DNA of 63,464 nucleotides, from IMG/VR virus record IMGVR_UViG_3300042691_020231, positions 1 to 63,464 of that record; one strand, written 5' to 3'. Shown piece after piece: positions 41,501 through 49,500 of this stretch. The notes below the pieces were generated by a model. It saw only the letters and a list, made by a program, of their open reading frames with translations. It ran no database searches and was not told where the DNA came from. Origin of the DNA: a virus. A program made the translations under genes and the position numbers. Each line of letters opens with the position of its first letter. The stretch's first letter is position 1.

Positions 41501-41588
41501 TTGAAATTTCAAAAGGTACGGATGAACCACCTCTTATGAAGATTTTTGCTATTTCTTCGGGAAGATTATCACTTTTTCTAATAAACAT
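38586..41588 (-). CDS. Cys-rich adhesin-like structural protein with polyglycine run
   Basis: A 1000-residue protein. The N-terminus (MFIRKSDNLPEEIAKIFIRG ... VYVRDANGLPVLVF) looks like a short attachment domain, followed by a beta-rich part. About 350-475 is rich in Cys, Pro and Asp (CDPTDPNQCPDPNGC; CECDLTLNCPNCPS; NGCCRRTS). Residues 478-500 are 23 consecutive glycines, then CGGNEGYC. The second half is beta-rich with scattered Cys. Polyglycine helices form the core of receptor-binding adhesins such as gp38 of T-even-like phages, so a fibre-tip role is plausible. The 5' neighbour is a fibre-like gene. No catalytic motif seen. Confidence 0.75.
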   Translation of the reverse strand: MFIRKSDNLPEEIAKIFIRGGSSVPFEISKVYVRDANGLPVLVFDNTVVTVPCVYCGTGESVYYYNVGFGTVGTPSGSQTSGSNFSTNNIYLTNGKLATASPVGGCDLNNGPPTATPRKIGGFTLTVFNSSSNIPSLYDGANANSRTSKIDRHYWKYVGNSRAKTFSATTDSQRFFTTNYNTFGSGVGSDFKNWMRETKVDFLSLPSADRNLTNYERSSIGFAGLYFEKLLTSLDNNARQTEELLPGTLSYPIIPGHVLVTYDTFSVRDSVYGVVKKHTVVKWDDHAFSDSFVDPLTSQLIYFTAEGGYNGLLSTSLVAPKRQSNIYPFYNMDILLRNRQEFPDTGGGGGYTWDRCGQESCSAVYGFSNYYNFRNVCAYNMWSGWKYRQDLFFDQALCLNPGACDPTDPNQCPDPNGCTGPDTSDGSDPTDPGVLCECDLTLNCPNCPSTASAPNGCCRRTSLGIAVCCPPPDPNGAGGGGGGGGGGGGGGGGGGGGGGGCGGNEGYCKYFYNNTNWTNTNGDRAPMYFNFLKEKHGTSFAFGTNGIYPQDCCGSYCYMPFDNNSKPVKSLTDGCSEVYKIPPINCRGKIGTEATGAFHAAAPNEYMYNDTPPATKLTFFGDMVHGILMGNGSVADVTFTLPMYVELDPSLKSKIISMKQSGWSDFLQTAKTSWSSLTTQEKSIWRAITSLFGIDPADPATSYNAGGLIIADSDAISSGEKYIKKTYLSSTSFYYEENRFATGNDSVTGSLPTILSQAADTNLQIPKGIPNVTGPQQLGQYPLLWWSFSGFPTEKSTHYIKLKIRFNGSECANVIDFYDKFFTGTKANQNIQQIINNLEFHPIHFIYDETELSNPNLNNTEHHTHPLFQNYIIPSSIQEDLDYVTGSKNHTIFEPNLLGDSITVEGNGFVDIFQGKNDPNALTADQGGSASNIGEWFVWDSPITVSGRAQAIAIPAYLRYNHTDLGSSTGASMGYSCLVNPPLGSYANFLSKYYASTTTI
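40089..40157 (-). repeat. GGN-triplet tract coding 23 glycines, with 24-bp tandem repeat
   Basis: The 69 bases are all NCC triplets on the plus strand (GGN on the coding strand). Within it, 40092-40115 and 40116-40139 are identical 24-base copies. Slippage or recombination could change its length in 24-base or 3-base steps without loss of frame. Confidence 0.9.
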
Positions 41589-41601
41589 TATATACTGACC
41601 T

Positions 41602-44600
41602 TTATGCTTTTCTTATGAAAATGATTTGTCCGGGAGGTCCTTTTGCCGATCCTGCGGTTTCAGCGGTCAAGTTCGATTCTTGTCCATTTGCAAGAACAAC
41701 ATATAGTGGTCCTCTGGATGTGCTTGTAATATTTGTATCACCAAATATACTACTATACGTTGCATTATTATATATGAGGGCTGGTGTTACTGCTCCAGCA
41801 TTGTTGAAATCCAAACTGCTGTTAGCACTGGTAATGCAAATTGTATTTTGCATTGTTGGTCTTAGTCTGTTTACAGCACCAACCATCCATGCTTGTATTG
41901 GATCTGCACCGGCAGTACCATCGTTTGTTGCTTCGGACGAGGTAAATTTGTGCGTAGAAGCGTGATTTCCTGGTGTCAATCCTGTTACAGACGCTCCGGT
42001 AAAATCTACAGAAATACTGGTAAGATCGGTCTTTGGACCAAATTTAACATTACTTAGGAATACAAGAGATCCGGTGGAACTGATTGTAGTACTCAAAGCA
42101 TTGACAGAAGTAGAAGAAACATAGGCAGAAGTTACTTTTCTAAAGTCCAAAGAATTGCTTCCTGCTTTTTCCAAGTTAAACAAAACACCCTGATCATTTG
42201 TCCAGAATCTCAATCCGGCGCTTGGAGATACATGTGTTTCCGCACTGGATGCTGCTTGTAGCGTAAAGTAACTTGTTGCATTTGCAGCTTCGCATACCAG
42301 TGTATTTAAAAGAGTAGTCGTTGCCGCGGCATCCGTCACTCCGCTAAATGTTCCTCCGAGTTTCAGATTGTTTATGTTAAATCTTTGATTTGTTGTGTTT
42401 GTTGCCAATCCATTTGTAAATATTACATTTCCTGTTATAGCATTATATGTTTGAGCACCAGAAAGCAAAGTATAAGTGCCATTTACACCATCATGTCTTC
42501 TTATTGTTTTCTGATAGGTTGCAGCATGTTCAGTTTCAATTATACCAGATCCTAAAACTACACTTGAAGATATAGTACCAGTTCCAATAGTAGGCAAAGA
42601 AGTTGTTGACAAATTGCCTCCAATAAGACCACCACTACTTAAAATATGTTCTCTTGTTTTAGTGGCACAATACGTGGGGCTGGAACCTTGGGTAATTGGA
42701 ATTCCAATTTCCGAAAGTATTATATGAGAAGAATTTCCGCTGCCGAGTCTATCTTTGGAATTACCGTGACGAATTCTAGTAATTGACCATCTTCCAGACT
42801 CGTTATCTGCTATGTCTTCAATATCAAACGAAGTGGTATTAAATATTGGGTTTGTATCTGTAGTAAGATTTGTTTGAGCATTTATTGTATAATTAAAAAC
42901 AGGAGTACTGTCTGCTAATAAAGTCGCGGTTGGAGCACTTATTAATACATTTGTGCCAGCAGTTAATCTTAATGTAGCTGCGGCGTGAACCATGCCTTGG
43001 ATAGTACTGATCGTATTTACACTTGTTCCATTTACGCTTTGTAGTGTGTTAAAACGAGGTATTTCTAATTCTTTTCTTAAAGTAAGTGCAGTAAAATCCA
43101 GATTGTTTTTTACTAGTAAAGACATCAATCCCGAAGGACCAGAATATAAAACAGAACTTCCAATTAAAGTAAACTCTGACGGAATTGCACTAGTAGTACT
43201 AGAAGCATTTGCTAAAAATGTTCTTGGTTGTAGAGTTTTAATATCATGTTCTATTGTTAAAGTTTTAGTGGTGCTATTAAATGATCCGTTTACAATTAAG
43301 TTTGCAGAATTTGTAAACTGTATTTTATTGAAAGAACTGTTATCTACTGTAAAATCTGTGCTATTCAACAATACATTACTTATTGTATTTGTTGCACCTG
43401 TAGTTCCACCCGTGGTTCCACCTATGGTTAACGTATTTGTGGTATCATCATATGCTAAAGTAATAGAACCGGTTTTGTCAATCGTAAGTTGACCTGTAGT
43501 ATTTGCATTCAAATAACCAGGCGAACCACCACCATTTACTTTTATCAATCCAAAATAAGGCATCGGTAAAATTGGTGCAGTTCTTGGATCAGAAGAACCC
43601 GTCCATGCCAATTCTGTATTGGTCAATGCTTGTATTTCACCACCATTTGCTCTTCCGACAAAGCAATCAGCACTATTTGCTAAACTTATTAATCCCATTC
43701 CGTCTGTTGTGCCAGAATTACCAAGCAACACGTAATCATCAGTTACAGAAATATCAAAAGTCAACTCATCATTTGTGTCACCGGTTATTTCTATGAATCT
43801 ACCAGATTTTAGATTCAAAGTATCCGAAGATGTTTCTGCTTGTAAATATGCGGTTTCTGTATTTGAATAAGAATAAACAGAAATATTTGAAAATGCTGTT
43901 TGTGCTGTTCCTGTATTTTCTATTAATAGAGAAGGAGTGCCGGAAGGATCATCAACACTTAAAAGAATTCCGTTTCCTGCTTTGAGTCTGATTGTTCCAT
44001 TTTTCGATTCTGCTTCTACTGCACCGTAGGAACCTCCAGCGCCGTCTTCTACAATTTCCCATTGCCAATATACATTGCTGATTGTATCAATAAAACCAGT
44101 TGGAGCAATACCCAAGAAATATCTAACATCTCGTCTAGTTAATCTGGTTATACTAGAAGAAGGATTTGTAATATTATCTGTTAGTGTAGACGGCGTTACT
44201 CTACCGAACATAAATCCGGCCAGTTCGTCTGGTATATAATGTGATCCCAAACCTACATTGGCATAACTGCTATCCATAGTATACCCTATGGATTTGTGTG
44301 TCCAAGTGGGTACTCCGGCTGGTGTGGAAAAAGTTATAGTGTCTGTGTTGTCTAGTTGTAGGTCAGATAAACTATCTACACTTGCCCAGTCAGCAGTAAA
44401 TCCATTAGCACCACCGCCACGCAAAGAAACTATTTGTGGAGTAGAGGAAGAATCGCTTGTAATAATAGCATAATTTGTTACTGCTGCTGAACCAGTAAAC
44501 ACTACGTCATCTGCAACAATGGAGTCTGCCAATGCAGAAATCGTAACAGCATCATTTGTATCATAGGTAAATGTTACTCCAGATCCCGCTTGGAATACCA

Positions 44601-46377
44601 AAGTATCTGATGCTGAGTCTGGTGCATGAGTAAAATCAACCGTGTTTGCAGCATCTATGAATCTAAAATTGGTAAATATATTTGGTGTTTCTAGAGTTAT
44701 AGTTTTTGATGTATTGTTTGCGCTGATTGAAAGGCTGTTACTTACTAAATTTAAAGTTGTTGTGGGAGAAGATGGGGTCAGTGTACCATCTCCATCACCA
44801 CCTACACCATTTACAGCAAAGTTTTTAAATGTGTCTTGGGCGCCTGCAAGACCATCAACTCTTATTGATATTTCATTTGTTGGTGTAACATCAAATTTAA
44901 TGTTTTGTCCAGCAATAAATTTCAAATCAAAATTCGAAACATCTATATTTAATGTTTCTTCTTCATCTGTATCATTATAATTAACCGTTATAGAACTAAT
45001 ATTGTTGGTTACAACTCCACCGGAAGAAATCAAAATACCACTGTTTGCTGACAAAGCGACGAACAATGGTTTCAGTATGCCAGTTGTATAAGTACCTTCT
45101 TCAACATATTCACCAGCAACGGTTTGAGAAAGATAATATTTTGAACCAGGTGTTAGTGTTGTTCCACCACTTAATTCAAATTCACCATTTAAAACTATTA
45201 CTACTTCCGAAGCACTTACAGATTCTACTATACCAACTACATCATAATTTTCACCATCTTGTGCTAGTGCTTTTATATACTCTGAACTGCCATCGGTTTC
45301 CGTACTTACCGCAACAACATCACCAGCAACTAAAACACCAGAATAATCTGTTGTTTTTATTCTATTTGTAAATTTCTTATTTAAAATACCAGAAGTATTT
45401 GTCAATGGTACTTTATATGAAGTGCCATCTGGTCCGGTTATAAACTGAGGAGAGTTTTCCAAATCTTCAATATAAATTGAACCATTTAATGCCAAATAAT
45501 TTGTGTATGAACCCAGTTTTTGTAAACTCAAAATTACTTGAGAATCATCTGTGCTATTGCTGTCTCTGTGCAATATATCAATAGAATTATAATCAAAATT
45601 CAAACTCCAAGTTGCAGGCCAAACTGTTGTTTTATTTGTTGATCCCGAGTACCAAGTACTTGGGGCAGCACCTACATTGAAATTGAAAGTAAGAGCGGTT
45701 GGTTCTATGTCATCACCATCTGTATTTAAATTTGCGCCTTTGTTTATGTGTGTGGAAAAATTAAATACAGAAGAAGAAGTGACCGTGTCAATATCTTTTG
45801 AAATTATAGAATAACCATTAGTGGTGCCAAGTGCTAAATTATTTTCAAATGACCATAAATTATATAATCCCTCAAACATCAATCCTTTTTTACCGCTATT
45901 GATACCTGGAACAATTCTAGAAACCCAAGGATCTGAATTGTTGTGTAAAGATCTAGTAGGACTCAATAAAATGTCTTTGCTGTAAGAAATATCTTCAGCA
46001 AATGTATGAACATGATTAATTAAAGTAGGAAGTAAACTACTTGCTTTTACTTTTCTCAATAAACTGCTTCTGTCTAACAGAAAATAATCCGTGGATAAAA
46101 CAGGAGAAATTGCAGTTGTCGAAGAGGATTCTGAGACATTGTTAAATGTTAAAGTAGTTTCTCCGGTTGGAGTAAATCCTATACCCGGACCTGGATCAAT
46201 TTTTATTGTAACAATTCCATCTGCTCTAAAAGTGCAAATACCATCACCTTCAAATACATCAGCAACATAAAGAGTGTTAATACTGTTTATTATTTGGTTT
46301 GTGCGTAATAACCAAGTGGTTACAGTATCATTACCAGTTAGTGTTTGTATATCAAACAGAGGTTCTCTTGTGCTCAT
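41602..46377 (-). CDS. Long fibre-like structural protein, 1591 aa
   Basis: The 1591 residues start MSTREPLFDIQTLTGNDTVT with a LLRTNQIINSINTLY helix, typical of N-terminal attachment regions in large marine phage fibres, followed by repetitive, Ser/Thr/Asn/Gly-rich beta sequence to the end. Phrases such as HVHTFAEDISYSKDILLS and the collagen-like C-terminal GPPGQIIFIRKA support a trimeric fibre. No intramolecular chaperone domain is obvious. Its ATG overlaps the end of the 65-residue gene (ATGA). Role: virion fibre in the place where T4 has genes 9-12 and wac; which one it replaces cannot be told. Confidence 0.8.
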   Translation of the reverse strand: MSTREPLFDIQTLTGNDTVTTWLLRTNQIINSINTLYVADVFEGDGICTFRADGIVTIKIDPGPGIGFTPTGETTLTFNNVSESSSTTAISPVLSTDYFLLDRSSLLRKVKASSLLPTLINHVHTFAEDISYSKDILLSPTRSLHNNSDPWVSRIVPGINSGKKGLMFEGLYNLWSFENNLALGTTNGYSIISKDIDTVTSSSVFNFSTHINKGANLNTDGDDIEPTALTFNFNVGAAPSTWYSGSTNKTTVWPATWSLNFDYNSIDILHRDSNSTDDSQVILSLQKLGSYTNYLALNGSIYIEDLENSPQFITGPDGTSYKVPLTNTSGILNKKFTNRIKTTDYSGVLVAGDVVAVSTETDGSSEYIKALAQDGENYDVVGIVESVSASEVVIVLNGEFELSGGTTLTPGSKYYLSQTVAGEYVEEGTYTTGILKPLFVALSANSGILISSGGVVTNNISSITVNYNDTDEEETLNIDVSNFDLKFIAGQNIKFDVTPTNEISIRVDGLAGAQDTFKNFAVNGVGGDGDGTLTPSSPTTTLNLVSNSLSISANNTSKTITLETPNIFTNFRFIDAANTVDFTHAPDSASDTLVFQAGSGVTFTYDTNDAVTISALADSIVADDVVFTGSAAVTNYAIITSDSSSTPQIVSLRGGGANGFTADWASVDSLSDLQLDNTDTITFSTPAGVPTWTHKSIGYTMDSSYANVGLGSHYIPDELAGFMFGRVTPSTLTDNITNPSSSITRLTRRDVRYFLGIAPTGFIDTISNVYWQWEIVEDGAGGSYGAVEAESKNGTIRLKAGNGILLSVDDPSGTPSLLIENTGTAQTAFSNISVYSYSNTETAYLQAETSSDTLNLKSGRFIEITGDTNDELTFDISVTDDYVLLGNSGTTDGMGLISLANSADCFVGRANGGEIQALTNTELAWTGSSDPRTAPILPMPYFGLIKVNGGGSPGYLNANTTGQLTIDKTGSITLAYDDTTNTLTIGGTTGGTTGATNTISNVLLNSTDFTVDNSSFNKIQFTNSANLIVNGSFNSTTKTLTIEHDIKTLQPRTFLANASSTTSAIPSEFTLIGSSVLYSGPSGLMSLLVKNNLDFTALTLRKELEIPRFNTLQSVNGTSVNTISTIQGMVHAAATLRLTAGTNVLISAPTATLLADSTPVFNYTINAQTNLTTDTNPIFNTTSFDIEDIADNESGRWSITRIRHGNSKDRLGSGNSSHIILSEIGIPITQGSSPTYCATKTREHILSSGGLIGGNLSTTSLPTIGTGTISSSVVLGSGIIETEHAATYQKTIRRHDGVNGTYTLLSGAQTYNAITGNVIFTNGLATNTTNQRFNINNLKLGGTFSGVTDAAATTTLLNTLVCEAANATSYFTLQAASSAETHVSPSAGLRFWTNDQGVLFNLEKAGSNSLDFRKVTSAYVSSTSVNALSTTISSTGSLVFLSNVKFGPKTDLTSISVDFTGASVTGLTPGNHASTHKFTSSEATNDGTAGADPIQAWMVGAVNRLRPTMQNTICITSANSSLDFNNAGAVTPALIYNNATYSSIFGDTNITSTSRGPLYVVLANGQESNLTAETAGSAKGPPGQIIFIRKA

Positions 46378-46571
46378 TGATTGTTACCTTTTAATAACAT
46401 TTTTACAATTTCTTCTAATTCCTGCACTCTTTTTTCTAAATTTATGTATCTAATATTTTCTTTTCTTATTCTCTTTGCTTCTAATAATTTAGATTTGTTA
46501 CAAGACAACAATGCTCCGGTTTTTGGATCTCGTACTATATCTTCTCTTCCTTCTATATTTTCATAATTCAT
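46374..46571 (-). CDS. Small coiled-coil structural protein, 65 aa
   Basis: The protein has an N-terminal IEGREDIVRDPKTGALLSCN (7-26), a phrase I recall from short uncharacterised proteins in the structural regions of T4-like marine phages, followed by a heptad-patterned helix (about 33-60; LEKRVQELEEIVKMLLKG). It is translationally coupled on both sides: TAATG with the 1964-residue gene and ATGA with the fibre gene. Probably a small trimeric or dimeric linker or assembly factor (inference). Confidence 0.75.
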   Translation of the reverse strand: MNYENIEGREDIVRDPKTGALLSCNKSKLLEAKRIRKENIRYINLEKRVQELEEIVKMLLKGNNQ

Positions 46572-49500
46572 TAAAGTACCGCAATACCTCTCAAGTCTTT
46601 AATCTTTGGAACATAAGCAGGATTGCTGCTGTATAAGCAAAGTTTAATAGCAAATTTATTAAATTCGATTGGAGTATCTTGTGGTAAGTCAAATTCAACA
46701 TCAACAAATTCATCTTCTGTTTGAGTAAAGAATGAATTAAATTGAGTTTCTCCCATTTTTGGTAACAATTGAATATAAGAATTTTCGTGGAATTCTTTTG
46801 TTTGCTCAACTGTTTGGTGCTTTAAGAACGCTTGAATTTTTGTTCCTGTTGGTTTGTTTATTGAAAGAATTAATTTAAATCCGTTAGATTCAAATCCCTC
46901 TTCCAAAGATACTATCTTTGTTATATATCTGGCTCTTGCCAAATCGCTTTGCGACACACCAGATGCATAGGGTAACAACTCTCCATTAGTTTCTAGATTA
47001 GTATTGTTTTCAATATTGTTTTTTATAAAGAATACAGACAATCTTTCCTTATTTATAACTGGACTAATATCTTTATTAGTTGTAATACCAACGGCTTGGA
47101 AATACAAGTTACCACCACTGTTTAGTGTTTGAGTTGATGTAAATTGTATGTTTGTATTTGGCTCTGCATCAGTAACTATTAAATTAGAATTATCACCATA
47201 AGACCAAGACAAAACGGCATTGTCAAATTCTTGATAGGATGAACTGAAATTCATTAGTTCATATTGAATGTTTTGGTCGTAGTCATCTGTTTTTGTGGTA
47301 AATGTGTGTGAAACATTTGTTGGGAATTCACATTTATTAATTACCATCATCATGTCCATTGTTGGTTCTGGTGCCCAAGTTGTTGCATTTGAGGACATAA
47401 ACAGAACACCGACATATGGTTGTTGCAATACTTTTTGTGTGCTGTTTAGTAAAGTTCCTCCTACTTCAGCAATATAAACTTCATATTCCTGCGTAGTCGA
47501 TTGAACAACAAACGAATGTTCACCAGGTTCTAAGTAAACAGGATATTCAAACGTAAATCTTGTTGCAGTTTCCAAGTTATTTGCCGCAGGGAAGTCGGAA
47601 ATTTTAACTTGGGAAGGATGCAAAATACAAGTTCCGCCTGGATAAATTTTATTCGAATCCGGGAATCCATTTACAGTTGGGCGCAGTTCTACTTTAACTG
47701 GTATATTTGTAGAATTGTCTGGTTTTCTGGCAAAGAAAACATCAATACTGCTTACAAATACACCGTTTGGATACAAATCTCTATTAATTTGGAATGTTTG
47801 AGCAAGAGGATCATCACTCCAAACTTCAACACTTGTTTCGGATCTTACTCTTTCTTCAACTTCATCTATCGTTCTTGTATCAAAATTTCTAATAGTTGCA
47901 GTTGATGATTGTCTTACTTGAGATAAACCATATGCACTATAAGTACCAGAACCAAAAGTTGATGCTTTTGTAAAGTCATTATTAACGTCATCTGAAATTG
48001 TAAACTTTCTGTCACCTGTTCTAAAAGTTCCTGCTGGTAATTCAAAAATTATAAATGCACTTCCTTGAGCATTTGTTTTCTTTATATTTGTTGTAAATTT
48101 ATTTGCTGCTGGCAAAGTTGCTGTGTTTATGTTAGAATTGATTTCAGCAACAGAGTTGAAACTGTAGCAGTGTTCAGAAACATCAATACCATCAAAGAAT
48201 GGATAGATCCTGGAATTGCCCTTCATTCCAGTCGCCACTACAGCAAGTCTTTTGCCTCTCATATAAGGAATGATATCAATATTAACAACTCTTTCTCCTA
48301 GCGAAACATTTTGTGTAGATGTTGTTAATTCTTTGCCCGTTATTCTTCTTCCTTCTCGAATCTTGGTATTTGTTGTTCTAGTATTCCTTCTTCCGCTTCT
48401 AGTTGTTTTTGAAGTAGATTGCCTACTGAACTCAGTCCAATTACCAAAAGTCTTTGAGAAAGGACCAGTTGGACTTGAATTTAATTCATCTAAGATGTCA
48501 TCCCAGATGTCATTCTCACCTGCCAAATTTACATTTAGTTCTGGTAAAGTTGTTGTATCTATCCAGTCATCTTCTCTGGGTACTAGACGTATTGCTCCTT
48601 CTTTTTTAACATAATCAAAAGGAGTGGCGGTTATTGCTCGGGTTGCTTGTGGTTGCACTATGAATGGAACCTCTGTAAATGGCAACATGAACAATCCGGT
48701 GCTTACTGCTCCGTTTTCAGTAGATCCGGTTACTCCAGTCTTTGTATTGAAAATTTCAACAAATTTTGGTAAAGTTGCCAATGAACTGGAGGTAGTTGGT
48801 GTTAAATGTAAATTGGTGGTTGTGGTTTCTGGTCTGATACATTGCAATTCAGAATCTACCGAAATTCTATAATCTGGATGAGAACTTTGACCTATTTTAT
48901 GATCTTTAAATGGATCAACAATTATTCCATTCTTAAATCTGTTGTTCCCGTTTTCATCTTGAACCAAGAATGAATCTGCACTTTTTTCCAGCAATGAAAG
49001 AGTAGAATATGTTTCTAATTGTTCTACTCTTTTTTCTATATTACCGATATCTCTCATGGTAAATCTTTTATTGTCCGTATAGATCAAAGAAAGATCTTTA
49101 GATGAGAAAACATATTCTGGTTTTGATACTTTATATAAAATCATTCCACTTTCTGGAAGCGTTGGATAAACTGGATCAAAATCCGGTTTACCATAAACAA
49201 TTTTAAATTTTCCTTCCTTAGTCATATACAACAAATCTTTTCTTGGCAAATACACGCCAAGTGTTGTATTTACAGTGGAAGAACTTGGGAGTGGTACGCA
49301 CTTTGTATTTGTAACACTTCCGTTTACGTCTATTGTTGGTCTAAAATCTAAAACATTTGAAGAATGATATTCTATACCATCAACTTTGGACTTATAGAAA
49401 GGCATACTTCCTATTGATTGTTTTTGATTTGTTCCTAGAGTCTTATAGGATTCTCTTAAGTAGACTCCACCAGTATTAATTAAATCGTAAGAGGTGCCAG